In this document: positions 16,885 to 26,108 of the stretch, piece by piece
Layout: each line of letters begins with the position of its first letter
Numbering within the stretch: the stretch's first letter is position 1
DNA from: Methylophaga sp.
GTDB lineage: Bacteria > Pseudomonadota > Gammaproteobacteria > Nitrosococcales > Methylophagaceae
Assembly: GCA_026988435.1 (NCBI GenBank)
Contig: JALSLH010000074.1
Span: forward strand, 1-35,760
Direction of reading: 5' to 3'
Length of the DNA stretch: 35,760 nt
The notes under the pieces: model-generated
What the model was told of the DNA's origin: nothing
What the model saw: only the letters and a program-made list of their open reading frames with translations
Database searches by the model: none
Position numbers and translations under genes: made by a program

Positions 16885-18017
16885 TGGCTGAAGAATCAGG
16901 TCAAGAAAAAACCGAACAGCCGTCGGCCAAGCGGTTAACCGATGCCCGAGAGAAAGGGCAGGTTCCGCGTTCAAAAGAATTTACAACGGTTATTGTGCTC
17001 ATTTCCAGCGCGGTAGGTATGCTTTTTTTGGGCGAGCGTATGTTGCGTAGCGTTGCTGAGGTAATGACCACATCATTTAGCGTGACTCGAAAAGAAATAT
17101 TTGATCCAGCCGCCCTAGCACAGCATTTTTTACATGCTCTCGATATCATTGCGCTTGATCTTGGTTCATTTTTAGCCATTACTGTTTTAGCAGCCTTAAT
17201 TGCTCCAGCAAGTATTGGTGGTTGGAATTTTTCTACTCAAGCGATGGGCGTTAAGCTAGATAAATTAGATCCTTTGAAAGGTCTAAAGCGTATTCTAGGA
17301 CCTCAAGGTTTAATAGAGTTAGTGAAAGCATTAGCCAAGTTTTTCCTCGTCGGCACCATTTCTACACTTATCTTGTGGAGCCTACATGACCGATTATTGA
17401 CACTTGGAATGCAAGAAGTCAATGTTGCGATGGCATCACTAGGTTCTTTAGTACTTTGGGTGTTTCTTGCTATCTCAAGTAGCTTATTACTTATTGCCTT
17501 AATTGATGTGCCATTTCAACACTGGAATCATATTCGCCAGTTAAAAATGACCAAGCAAGAACTGAAAGATGAAAGCAAAGAAACAGATGGGAACCCCGAA
17601 CAAAAAGGTCGTATCCGTCGCATGCAAGTGGAACTCTCACAACAACGTATGATGCAAGATGTACCGCAGGCTGACGTCATTATTACTAACCCAACTCACT
17701 ATGCTGTTGCATTAAAATATGAACAATCAGGAACGGGGGCTCCCGTTGTTGTTGCCAAAGGTGCAGACCTCATTGCCCAACAAATTCGTATGGTGGGTGA
17801 TGCCAATGAAGTACCTGTTATTTCAGCCCCGCCACTCACTCGTGCCATTTATTTTAGTACTGAATTGGGTGATGAGATCCCAGCTGGTCTATATATTGCA
17901 ATAGCTCAAATACTAGCGTTTGTCTTCCAATTACGTCGCCATAATAACCACGGTGGTAATAAGCCACAAATTAATACGGAGGACTTGCCAATACCAGATG
18001 AATTAAAACGAGATTAA
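16884..18017 (+). CDS. flhB: Flagellar export switch protein FlhB
   Basis: A 377-residue export-gate protein with four TM helices in the first 210 residues and a cytoplasmic autocleaving domain. The N-terminus is typical ('EKTEQPSAKRLTDAREKGQV'). The self-cleavage site N269-P-T-H272 is intact at the same numbering as E. coli FlhB. FlhB switches secretion from hook to filament subunits with FliK, both of which are present here. A separate copy of its C-terminal domain type occurs at 30285-30572. It starts on the last base of fliR. Confidence 0.98.
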   Translation: MAEESGQEKTEQPSAKRLTDAREKGQVPRSKEFTTVIVLISSAVGMLFLGERMLRSVAEVMTTSFSVTRKEIFDPAALAQHFLHALDIIALDLGSFLAITVLAALIAPASIGGWNFSTQAMGVKLDKLDPLKGLKRILGPQGLIELVKALAKFFLVGTISTLILWSLHDRLLTLGMQEVNVAMASLGSLVLWVFLAISSSLLLIALIDVPFQHWNHIRQLKMTKQELKDESKETDGNPEQKGRIRRMQVELSQQRMMQDVPQADVIITNPTHYAVALKYEQSGTGAPVVVAKGADLIAQQIRMVGDANEVPVISAPPLTRAIYFSTELGDEIPAGLYIAIAQILAFVFQLRRHNNHGGNKPQINTEDLPIPDELKRD

Positions 18018-18020
18018 CCC

Positions 18021-20105
18021 ATGGAAAACAATGATATCCTTGCCCGTTTAAAACCGATGTTAACAGGCAATTTAGGCGCACCTTTAATACTCATTGCTTT
18101 ACTCGCCATGGTGATGATTCCCCTTCCTCCATTCATGTTAGATCTATTATTTAGCTTTAATATTGCACTTTCTCTCATTATTATGCTTGCCAGCATCTAT
18201 GTTCTTAAACCACTCCATTTTGCTTCATTCCCCAGCATCCTCCTTATCGCTACCTTACTTCGTCTTGCACTTAACGTAGCCTCAACGCGTGTGGTATTAC
18301 TTGAAGGTCATACTGGCACTGCTGCAGCAGGCAATGTAATCGAAGCCTTTGGTGAATTTGTTATTGGTGGTAATTACACTGTTGGTTTTGTGGTGTTTGC
18401 CATTTTAGTCATCATTAACTTTGTTGTGGTCACCAAAGGTGCAACACGTATAGCTGAAGTGAGTGCTCGATTTACCCTAGATTCTATGCCCGGTAAACAA
18501 ATGGCGATTGATGCTGATCTTAATGCTGGCTTAATTGACCAAGATGAAGCACGTGATCGCCGTGAAGAAATTATGCAAGAATCTGATTTTTACGGTTCAA
18601 TGGATGGCGCCAGTAAATTTGTTCGTGGTGATGCCATTGCCGGAATATTGATCTTATTCATTAACCTTATTGGTGGCCTTATTATTGGTATTGTTCACCA
18701 TGATTTAAGCTTCGCTGAAGCTGCACATAATTACACATTACTCACTATTGGTGATGGTTTGGTTGCTCAACTTCCTTCATTATTATTAGCTTCAGCTGCT
18801 GGCCTTTTAGTAACGCGCTCAACCAAAGAACAAGATATGGGCGATCAAATCGTTGGCCAATTATTCAAAAATCCAAAAACACTTTACATTACATCTGGCA
18901 TTATCGGTGGCATGGGATTAATTCCAGGCATGCCTAACGTTCCTTTTCTTTTATTTGGAGCCTTAGGAGCTTATGCATCATGGACAATGATGCAACGTCA
19001 AAAAGTTGCCGAAGCAGAAGCAGTGATGCCGACAGCGACAGAAACAGAAGCACCTCAAGAGCAACGTGATCTAAGTTGGGATGACCTTAGCCCTGTTGAT
19101 CCTATTGGGCTAGAAATTGGTTATCGCCTTATTCCATTAGTGGATAAAAACCAAGGCGGGCAGTTAATGGCTAGAATCAAGGGGATCCGAAAAAAGATTT
19201 CACAAGATTTAGGTTTTCTTATTCCACCTGTACATATCCGTGACAATTTAGATTTAGCCCCAACGGCCTATCAGATTACTTTATTTGGCGTGACATTTGG
19301 TGAAGCTGAAATTTACCCCGAGCGAATGATGGCCATTAATCCGGGTCAAGTTTTTGGCGAACTAGACGGCATTAAAGGAAACGATCCTGCCTTTGGACTC
19401 GATGCTGTTTGGATTGAACCTAATCAAAAAGATCACGCTCAAGCACAGGGCTACACTGTAGTAGATGTTGATACAGTTATCGCCACCCACTTAAGCAAAA
19501 TATTACAAACGCATTCTCATGATTTATTAGGTCGAGAAGAAGTACAGCAACTGCTTGATAATCTATCTAAGACAGCACCAAAATTAGTTGAGGGTTTAGT
19601 ACCAGATATTTTACCGCTAGGTAGCATACATAAAGTATTACAAAATTTACTTGAAGAAAATGTGCCTATTCGTGATGTAAGAACCATTACCGAAGCTATC
19701 TCGGAACAAGCGACACGAAACCCAGAGCAAGATGCACTTACTGCTGCAACACGCATGGCACTGAGCCATTCTATTATTCAACACATTAACGGTGTAAAAC
19801 CTGATCTTCCAATCATCACTTTAGATCCAGAGTTGGAACAGATATTGCTTCAAACATTACAAGCTACCGGCGAAGGTAGCGCGAGCTTAGAACCAGGACT
19901 GGCTGAAAATATGCACAAGAATTTACAAGATGCGGCACAACGACAAGAAATGACAGGAGAATCATCCATTCTTGTTGTTCAAGCCGGTTTACGAACATGG
20001 ATTGCACGTTTTATTCGTCATTCCATTCCTTCTCTGAATGTATTGTCATATAACGAAATACCTGATGATAAACAAATTAGAATCGTTGCTAACGTTGGTC
20101 GTTAG
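18021..20105 (+). CDS. flhA: Flagellar export gate protein FlhA
   Basis: A 694-residue protein with eight TM helices in the first half and a cytoplasmic ring domain in the second. Signatures include 'PLPPFMLDLLFSFNIALSL', 'PSILLIATLLRLALNVASTR', the FHIPEP-type loop 'RFTLDSMPGKQMAIDADLNAG' and 'SDFYGSMDGASKFVRGD'. It uses the proton motive force and docks export chaperones. Length is normal. It lies three bases after flhB. Confidence 0.98.
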   Translation: MENNDILARLKPMLTGNLGAPLILIALLAMVMIPLPPFMLDLLFSFNIALSLIIMLASIYVLKPLHFASFPSILLIATLLRLALNVASTRVVLLEGHTGTAAAGNVIEAFGEFVIGGNYTVGFVVFAILVIINFVVVTKGATRIAEVSARFTLDSMPGKQMAIDADLNAGLIDQDEARDRREEIMQESDFYGSMDGASKFVRGDAIAGILILFINLIGGLIIGIVHHDLSFAEAAHNYTLLTIGDGLVAQLPSLLLASAAGLLVTRSTKEQDMGDQIVGQLFKNPKTLYITSGIIGGMGLIPGMPNVPFLLFGALGAYASWTMMQRQKVAEAEAVMPTATETEAPQEQRDLSWDDLSPVDPIGLEIGYRLIPLVDKNQGGQLMARIKGIRKKISQDLGFLIPPVHIRDNLDLAPTAYQITLFGVTFGEAEIYPERMMAINPGQVFGELDGIKGNDPAFGLDAVWIEPNQKDHAQAQGYTVVDVDTVIATHLSKILQTHSHDLLGREEVQQLLDNLSKTAPKLVEGLVPDILPLGSIHKVLQNLLEENVPIRDVRTITEAISEQATRNPEQDALTAATRMALSHSIIQHINGVKPDLPIITLDPELEQILLQTLQATGEGSASLEPGLAENMHKNLQDAAQRQEMTGESSILVVQAGLRTWIARFIRHSIPSLNVLSYNEIPDDKQIRIVANVGR

Positions 20106-20131
20106 AACTTGAATACTATTAAGGTCATATT

Positions 20132-21325
20132 ATGAAAATTAAACGTTTCCACGCAGCTGATGTTCGCCAAGCGCTAAAAGAAGTGCGCGATGTTCTCGGT
20201 GCAGATGCCGTTATTCTCTCCAATAACCGTGTTGATGGTGGTGTAGAAATTGTTGCCGCGACTGATTACGATGAAAGTAAGTTTAATCGTAATCCTCAAG
20301 TCACGCCTGCAGTTCAAGCTGATACGCCACCGGTGGAAATTAACCCGTCACAAAATATAGCGCCTCCGCCAGCACAACCAGCAGAGAATATTTGGTCACA
20401 AGAGCCTACCTTAATTCAAATGCGTAAAGAAATGGCTGGGCTAAAGAATATGCTAGAAAATCAGATGTCTGATCTAGCATGGAAAGATATGAAGCATGCT
20501 AACCCAATGCAATTACAGTTGTTGCAACGCTGTTTAAAAATGGGGGTTCATGTTGATGTAGCCAAACAAATAACAGCTAATGCCCGTGATACTGATGATT
20601 TAGAAACCGCATGGTTACGCTGTCTAGCCGCACTAGCAAGTCAAATTGAAACACAAGATAATGACATTATTAGCACGGGCGGAATTTATGCTCTTGTTGG
20701 ACCGACAGGAGTGGGTAAGACGACCACTATAGCCAAGATTGCAGCACGTTGTGCACTTAAACATGGCGCTAAGAATGTCGCACTCATCACCACAGATTGC
20801 TATCGGATTGGTGGCCAAGAACAATTACGCACTTATGCCAAAATTTTAGGTGTGCCTGTTCGTGTTGCTAAAACACATCAAGAACTTGGTGATGCATTAA
20901 ATGAATTGCTCGATCGACGATTTATTCTTATCGACACCGCAGGAATGAGCCAACGTGATATGAAAATCACTGAGAAATTCTCGCTATTACAACATCAATC
21001 ACCTATGATTAGAAATTATTTAACGCTGTCTGCCACTACGCAATCTAGCGTGCTTAATGATATTATTAACTCTTTCTCTCATCTTAATTTAAAAGGGTGT
21101 ATTTTGACGAAAACAGATGAAACGAATAGCCTAGGCGGTGCAATCTCGGCTTTAGTCCAGCATAACTTGCCGTTAGCCTATATTTGTAATGGTCAACAAG
21201 TGCCAGAAGACTTTAGTTTGGCACGCCCTAATTCATTGGTTAAACAAGCCAGTGTACTGATGAATGAAGAACATTTGGATCCACAAACAGTATCTACTTA
21301 TGGAGGTTTTGCCGCTTATGGCTGA
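20132..21325 (+). CDS. flhF: Flagellar polar-localisation GTPase FlhF
   Basis: A 397-residue SRP-type GTPase that places the flagellum at the pole. The N-terminal basic segment ('MKIKRFHAADVRQALKEVRD') is followed by a Pro/Gln-rich linker (about 60-95), the N-domain, and the G-domain with the P-loop G190-PTGVGK-T, 'TTDCYRIGGQEQL', 'LIDTAGMSQRD' and a TKTDE nucleotide-specificity motif. It works with FlhG, whose gene overlaps its 3' end by eight bases. An AAGGTC Shine-Dalgarno is present. Confidence 0.97.
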   Translation: MKIKRFHAADVRQALKEVRDVLGADAVILSNNRVDGGVEIVAATDYDESKFNRNPQVTPAVQADTPPVEINPSQNIAPPPAQPAENIWSQEPTLIQMRKEMAGLKNMLENQMSDLAWKDMKHANPMQLQLLQRCLKMGVHVDVAKQITANARDTDDLETAWLRCLAALASQIETQDNDIISTGGIYALVGPTGVGKTTTIAKIAARCALKHGAKNVALITTDCYRIGGQEQLRTYAKILGVPVRVAKTHQELGDALNELLDRRFILIDTAGMSQRDMKITEKFSLLQHQSPMIRNYLTLSATTQSSVLNDIINSFSHLNLKGCILTKTDETNSLGGAISALVQHNLPLAYICNGQQVPEDFSLARPNSLVKQASVLMNEEHLDPQTVSTYGGFAAYG

Positions 21326-22190
21326 TGCACCCGATGATCAGGCTAATGGTCTACGACAAATGACAGCTCAACCAAGACCCGTCAAAGTTATTGCTATCGC
21401 AAGCGGTAAAGGTGGCGTAGGTAAAACAAATGTGACTGTTAATATTGGCGTTGCTCTTGCCGCGCAAGGTAAAGAAGTGCTACTGCTAGATGCCGATCTC
21501 GGCCTCGCAAATATCGATGTCATGCTAGGTTTACACCCGCAGTACAATCTTCTTCACGTATTAGATGGTAGCAAATCACTCAATGATATTATTGTTGAAG
21601 GCCCTTCTGGTTTAAAAATTATTCCTGCCGCATCTGGTATTCAAAAAATGGCCGAGTTAAGCCCCGCAGAACACGCCGGCATGATTCAAGCATTCAGCGA
21701 TATGGATCAACATATCGATATTTTACTTATTGATAGCGCAGCAGGCATTGCCGACAGTGTCATTAGTTTCACACGCGCAGCGCAAGAAGTCATTATTGTT
21801 GTATGCGATGAACCCGCATCTATCACCGATGCCTATGCATTAATCAAACTATTGAGTAAAGAATATGATTTAGAACGTTTTCATATCATTGCAAACATGA
21901 CGCGAAACGTTCAAGAAGGCCGTGAATTATTTAATAAAATATCATTAGTTTGCGATCGATTTCTTGACGTTAACCTCGATTTTATGGGCATCGTGCCTTT
22001 TGATGAGGATTTACGCCGTGCAGTTAAAAAACAACGTGCTGTTGTTGATTTCCTTCCCAGAAGTAAATCAGCCACTGCCTTTACTCACTTAGCTAAAAAA
22101 GTTGCCCACTGGCCTGTTCAGAAACAACCTCGTGGTCATATGGAGTTCTTTATAGAACGATTAATACAAGCTAGTTTGGATATCGCATAA
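21318..22190 (+). CDS. flhG: Flagellar number regulator FlhG/FleN (MinD-like ATPase)
   Basis: A 290-residue ParA/MinD ATPase that restrains flagellar number and acts with FlhF and the FleQ-type activator. The deviant Walker A SGKGGVGKTN is at about 29-38, with 'LLLDADLGLANIDVMLGL' and 'DILLIDSAAGIADSV'. I chose the ATG at 21318, with GGAGG eleven bases upstream, rather than the longer frame from 21264; the N-terminus then resembles FleN. The C-terminal 'MEFFIERLIQ' is consistent with the amphipathic membrane-binding helix of this family. Confidence 0.95.
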   Translation: MADAPDDQANGLRQMTAQPRPVKVIAIASGKGGVGKTNVTVNIGVALAAQGKEVLLLDADLGLANIDVMLGLHPQYNLLHVLDGSKSLNDIIVEGPSGLKIIPAASGIQKMAELSPAEHAGMIQAFSDMDQHIDILLIDSAAGIADSVISFTRAAQEVIIVVCDEPASITDAYALIKLLSKEYDLERFHIIANMTRNVQEGRELFNKISLVCDRFLDVNLDFMGIVPFDEDLRRAVKKQRAVVDFLPRSKSATAFTHLAKKVAHWPVQKQPRGHMEFFIERLIQASLDIA

Positions 22191-22921
22191 TGAATGGTTT
22201 AGCCATGTATTCTGAAACATCTACCTCACCTCGTTCAATGAATGAAATTGTCGAACAGCACGCCTCTTTGGTAAAACGCATTGCCTATCATTTGATTGCA
22301 CGCTTGCCACACACAGTTGATGTTGATGACCTAATCCAAACTGGCATGATTGGCTTAATGGATGCAGCACAAAATTATGATGCTAATCAAGGCGCTAGTT
22401 TTGAAACCTATGCCGGCATTCGTATTCGTGGTTCAATGCTTGATGAAATTCGTCGTAACGATTGGGCACCTCGTTCAGTTCACCGTAAAGCACGTGAGAT
22501 TTCTGCTGCAATACAAGCAATCGAACAACAAAAAGGCCGCAATGCAAATGATAAAGAAATTGCAGACGCCTTAGGGTTTAGCATCGAAGAATATTATCAA
22601 CAATTGCATGAATCTACAGGACATCATGTGTTCAGCCTAGATGAGTTTAACAACGGTGATGAAGTTAATGCTCACCCTATATCGGCGGTGGAATCTGGCC
22701 CTGTCGAATCTCTGCAGTCGAGTGATTTTAAAGATGCATTAGCTAATGCAATAAAAACGTTACCTGATCGTGAGCGTTTATTAATGGGGCTATATTATAA
22801 TGAAGAGCTCAACCTAAAAGAAATTGGTGAAGTATTAGAGGTCAGTGAATCACGTGTTAGCCAAATTCACAGCCAAACAGTTATTCGGCTTCGTTCTAAA
22901 TTGGGTGATTGGTTTAATTAA
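22190..22921 (+). CDS. fliA: RNA polymerase sigma factor FliA (sigma-28)
   Basis: A 243-residue sigma-70-family factor for late flagellar and chemotaxis genes. Region 2 is clear ('LVKRIAYHLIARLPHTVDVD', 'DLIQTGMIGLMDA', 'FETYAGIRIRGSMLDEIR'), followed by region 3 and the region 4 helix-turn-helix ('LKEIGEVLEVSESRVSQIHS'). It starts at the flhG stop (TAATG); a second ATG at 22205 is a possible alternative. No obvious sigma-28 consensus (TAAA-N15-GCCGATAA) was seen inside the window, so its targets probably lie elsewhere. Confidence 0.97.
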   Translation: MNGLAMYSETSTSPRSMNEIVEQHASLVKRIAYHLIARLPHTVDVDDLIQTGMIGLMDAAQNYDANQGASFETYAGIRIRGSMLDEIRRNDWAPRSVHRKAREISAAIQAIEQQKGRNANDKEIADALGFSIEEYYQQLHESTGHHVFSLDEFNNGDEVNAHPISAVESGPVESLQSSDFKDALANAIKTLPDRERLLMGLYYNEELNLKEIGEVLEVSESRVSQIHSQTVIRLRSKLGDWFN

Positions 22922-22930
22922 TTTAAAAAT

Positions 22931-22934
22931 GGAG
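22931..22934 (+). promoter_or_regulatory. Ribosome binding site fixing the cheY TTG start
   Basis: GGAG lies seven bases before the TTG at 22942, but nineteen bases before the in-frame ATG at 22954. The spacing favours the TTG, giving an N-terminus [12 protein letters not shown] like that of Vibrio CheY (from memory). Confidence 0.6.
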
Positions 22935-22941
22935 ACATATT

Positions 22942-23328
22942 TTGGATAAAGATATGAAAATTCTTATTGTTGATGATTTTTCAACAATGCGACGTATTAT
23001 AAAAAACTTGCTTCGTGACTTGGGCTTTAATAATACAGTGGAAGCCGATGATGGGTTGACGGCTTTGCCTATCTTGCAAGCCGGCGGCATAGACTTTCTT
23101 GTCACTGACTGGAATATGCCTGGCATGCAAGGTATTGACCTACTGAAAGCAGTACGTGCTGATGAAAATATGGCCACACTGCCAGTATTAATGGTCACGG
23201 CGGAGACAAAACGTGAACAAATTATTGTTGCAGCCCAAGCAGGTGTAAATGGCTATGTAGTCAAACCGTTTACAGCCGCTACTCTAAAGGAAAAAATTGA
23301 TACCATTTTTGACCGTATCAATTCATAA
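22942..23328 (+). CDS. cheY: Chemotaxis response regulator CheY
   Basis: A 128-residue single receiver domain. The acid pocket D11-D12, phospho-acceptor D56 in TDW, T/S switch in '[13 protein letters not shown]' and K in '[17 protein letters not shown]' are all present. Phospho-CheY binds FliM to change rotation. The start is TTG on Shine-Dalgarno spacing; the alternative ATG five codons later would also give a full domain. Being directly downstream of fliA and upstream of cheZ and cheA is standard for polar flagellates. Confidence 0.97.
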   Translation: MDKDMKILIVDDFSTMRRIIKNLLRDLGFNNTVEADDGLTALPILQAGGIDFLVTDWNMPGMQGIDLLKAVRADENMATLPVLMVTAETKREQIIVAAQAGVNGYVVKPFTAATLKEKIDTIFDRINS

Positions 23329-23343
23329 TTTAAGGGATTTCTC

Positions 23344-24078
23344 ATGAACAATAGCAATCAAGTTCAACTTGAGGCTGCTCGTGCCTTAGTAACTGCATTA
23401 GAAAATGATAATACACAACAGATTGAAGAGCAACTCCTCACTCTAACGCAATCTCAAGAAAGTGATTTATTCCAAGAAGTGGGCAAACTAACCCGAGAAT
23501 TGCATGATTCGCTTAATAATTTTGATATTGACTCTCGTTTGGTTGATTTAACTGAAAATGAAATGCCCGATACACGAGAGCGGCTCAACTTTGTTATTAA
23601 AACCACTGAAGATGCAGCGCATAAAACATTGGGCTTTATCGATCAGACATTACCTCTCGCTTCTGATTTAAAACAAACCGCCGAGAAAATAGATGAAAGT
23701 TGGCATCGTTTTCGCATGAAAGAAATGGACGCAGATGAATTTCGTTCATTAAGCAAAGATATTGAAACTTATCTGCCGAAAGTGAAGCAACATTCTGAAC
23801 AAATTCACGCTAATTTATCAGAAATGATTTTAGCGCAAGGGTTTCAGGACATAACAGGACAAGTAATCCGCCAGGTTATAGAGCTGGTTGGAGAGGTAGA
23901 AACAAACTTAGTTCAGCTCGTCAAAATAGCTGGCAAACATATTGATAATAAAACAAACGATAACAAACAGGTTGACCCGATTAAGGCAGAAGGCCCTCAA
24001 ATCAATGCGGAAAACAACCCAGATGTTCTCAATAACCAAGATGAGGTCGATGATTTGCTATCAAGTCTAGGCTTCTAG
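23344..24078 (+). CDS. cheZ: CheY-P phosphatase CheZ
   Basis: A 244-residue helical protein that dephosphorylates CheY-P. The catalytic motif F-Q-D-I-T-G-Q is at about 167-173, inside the long helical hairpin. The C-terminal peptide 'NQDEVDDLLSSLGF' is the tethered CheY-binding segment and closely resembles the FliM N-terminal peptide in this window. A variable acidic linker (about 205-228) joins the two. Length is slightly above the E. coli protein. Confidence 0.95.
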   Translation: MNNSNQVQLEAARALVTALENDNTQQIEEQLLTLTQSQESDLFQEVGKLTRELHDSLNNFDIDSRLVDLTENEMPDTRERLNFVIKTTEDAAHKTLGFIDQTLPLASDLKQTAEKIDESWHRFRMKEMDADEFRSLSKDIETYLPKVKQHSEQIHANLSEMILAQGFQDITGQVIRQVIELVGEVETNLVQLVKIAGKHIDNKTNDNKQVDPIKAEGPQINAENNPDVLNNQDEVDDLLSSLGF

Positions 24079-24092
24079 AAGGATAGTAAACA

Positions 24093-26054
24093 ATGGCGTT
24101 AGACACTGATGATGAGATTCTACAAGATTTTCTAGTTGAAGCTGATGAGATATTAGAAGGGCTTAATGAGCAGCTGGTTGAGTTAGAATCACAACCTGAA
24201 GATAGTGATCTCTTAAATGAAATATTCCGAGGTTTCCATACTATTAAAGGTGGTGCTGGATTTTTAGCATTAGATTCAATGGTTGCCTTATGCCACAAAG
24301 GCGAAGATCTATTTAATATACTTCGACAAGGCGATCTAGTTGTCGATGCAGATATGATGGATGTCTTTCTCAAGGTGTTAGATTTCCTTAACGCCATGTT
24401 TGAAGAGACAAAATCGGGTAAGTTTCCTAGCCCCGCTGATCCAGAAATTTTGAATCAGCTGCAAAAATATATCGATGGTGATAGCGCCAAGGCTCCTGTG
24501 CAAGAAGAACCCAAACCAGAAGTTATTACAAGCTCTGACACGGCTGACAGTGATGATATTACGGATGATGAATTTGAGGCATTATTAGATCAACTTCACG
24601 GTGAAGGAACACCGGGTAAAACAGAGCCCACAGCTAAATCTATCGTTGATACTAAGAATGATAGTGACGATATTACAGATGAAGAATTTGAAGCATTATT
24701 AGACGAGTTGCAAGGCAAAAATACAAAGACAAACAAAGCCACTCCTCCAGCTGAAAAAACTAAACCTGCGGCTTCTCTTGAGCCAGAAGCAAAAGCACCT
24801 GAGCCTAAAAAAGAAACGCCCCCCCCTGCCGCCTCTGCTAAAAAAACAAAATCGGCAAAACCTGCCGCAGCACCTAAGCAAGCGGAAACATCTGTCCGCG
24901 TCGATACTAGCCGTTTAGATGAAATTATGAATATGGTCGGTGAGCTTGTGCTAGTGAGAAATCGCATTACAACCCTAGAATCTACAATTGAAGATGAAGA
25001 GATGGCAAAAGCAGTGAACAATCTAGCCGTTGTTACTGGTGACTTGCAAGCAGCCGTGATGAAAACACGCATGCAACCCATTAAAAAGGTATTTGGTAAA
25101 TTTCCTCGTGTTGTGCGTGACTTAGCCAGAAGTTTAAACAAAGAAATCAACCTTGAACTGCGTGGTGAAGACACTGATTTAGATAAAAATTTAGTAGAAG
25201 CATTAGCTGATCCACTCGTGCATTTAGTGAGAAATGCTGTTGATCATGGTGTTGAAATGCCAGATATCCGCGAAGCAGCTGGTAAGCCACGTTTAGGCCA
25301 AGTCGTCTTAGGCGCGGCTCAAGAAGGCGACCATATTTTATTAACCATTTCTGATGATGGCGCTGGTATGGATGCTGAAATACTTCGTCAAAAAGCAGTT
25401 GAAAAAGGCATGATGGATGAAGAATCCGCATCACGACTAACAGATTCTGAAGCTTACGCATTAATCTTTGCTCCCGGTTTCTCGATGAAACAAGAAATTT
25501 CAGATATCTCTGGTCGCGGAGTAGGTATGGATGTAGTCAAAACCAGCATTTCAAAGCTCAATGGTGTCATTGATATTGATTCCAATGTTGGAACAGGCAC
25601 CACCTTAACCATTAAAGTGCCATTAACGCTCGCCATCATGCCCACCCTTATGGTGATATTGGGCGACCAAATATTTGCCTTCCCACTGGTGAGCGTCAAT
25701 GAAATATTCCACTTAGACACAACAAAAATAAATATTGTTGATGGCCAACAAACCATCATGGTTCGAAATAAAACACTGCCTTTATTCTATTTACGCAAAT
25801 GGCTGGCAAGTAGTTTTAATGAAACAGAGCAATCCGAGATTGAGCATGTTGTTATTGTCAATGTTGGCACACAAAGAATAGGTTTTGTAGTTGATAAACT
25901 TATTGGCCAAGAAGAAGTAGTAATTAAACCATTAGGTGCATTACTTCAAGGAACGAAAGGTTTAGCAGGTGCTACCATAACAGGTGATGGGCGAATTTCT
26001 CTTATTGTTGATTTCCCTGAACTTATGAATACTCATGCCAATCGTGGCTATTAA
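24093..26054 (+). CDS. cheA: Chemotaxis histidine kinase CheA without an evident P2 domain
   Basis: A 653-residue kinase. P1/Hpt occupies about 1-130 with phospho-acceptor H49 in 'FHTIKGGAGFL'. Residues about 135-265 are low-complexity, rich in Ala, Pro, Lys, Glu and Asp, without an evident folded P2. They hold two copies of DSDDIT-[D]-x-E-F-E-ALLD (152-168 and 190-206). P3 dimerisation begins near 270 ('SRLDEIMNMVGELVLVRNRI'), P4 ATPase has N-box 'HLVRNAVDHGVE', 'DDGAGMD' and 'GRGVGMDVVK', and P5/CheW-like ends the protein. It phosphorylates CheY. The duplicated motif may dock CheY or ParP. The usual next gene, cheB, is missing. Confidence 0.96.
   Translation: MALDTDDEILQDFLVEADEILEGLNEQLVELESQPEDSDLLNEIFRGFHTIKGGAGFLALDSMVALCHKGEDLFNILRQGDLVVDADMMDVFLKVLDFLNAMFEETKSGKFPSPADPEILNQLQKYIDGDSAKAPVQEEPKPEVITSSDTADSDDITDDEFEALLDQLHGEGTPGKTEPTAKSIVDTKNDSDDITDEEFEALLDELQGKNTKTNKATPPAEKTKPAASLEPEAKAPEPKKETPPPAASAKKTKSAKPAAAPKQAETSVRVDTSRLDEIMNMVGELVLVRNRITTLESTIEDEEMAKAVNNLAVVTGDLQAAVMKTRMQPIKKVFGKFPRVVRDLARSLNKEINLELRGEDTDLDKNLVEALADPLVHLVRNAVDHGVEMPDIREAAGKPRLGQVVLGAAQEGDHILLTISDDGAGMDAEILRQKAVEKGMMDEESASRLTDSEAYALIFAPGFSMKQEISDISGRGVGMDVVKTSISKLNGVIDIDSNVGTGTTLTIKVPLTLAIMPTLMVILGDQIFAFPLVSVNEIFHLDTTKINIVDGQQTIMVRNKTLPLFYLRKWLASSFNETEQSEIEHVVIVNVGTQRIGFVVDKLIGQEEVVIKPLGALLQGTKGLAGATITGDGRISLIVDFPELMNTHANRGY
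24546..24710 (+). repeat. Two copies of an acidic DEFEALLD motif in CheA
   Basis: Residues 152-168 and 190-206 share D-S-D-D-I-T-D-x-E-F-E-A-L-L-D-x-L, 38 codons apart. The pattern DE-[FV]-[DE]-x-LL also occurs in the CheY-binding peptides of FliM (near residue 9) and CheZ (C-terminus) in this window. Confidence 0.8.
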
Positions 26055-26108
26055 TAAAAATACTGTTACTTATCATTTCAACGAATACAAAGTGGAAATA
26101 TATTAAAA

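Noticed and set aside
24596..25174. 192-residue minus-strand frame inside cheA
   Set aside because: Ser/Ala/Phe-rich shadow of the CheA Ala/Pro/Lys linker; no family features.
26055..26108. Remnant of cheB
   Set aside because: The 54 bases are AT-rich and show no CheB-like codons, so loss is clean or cheB was never here.
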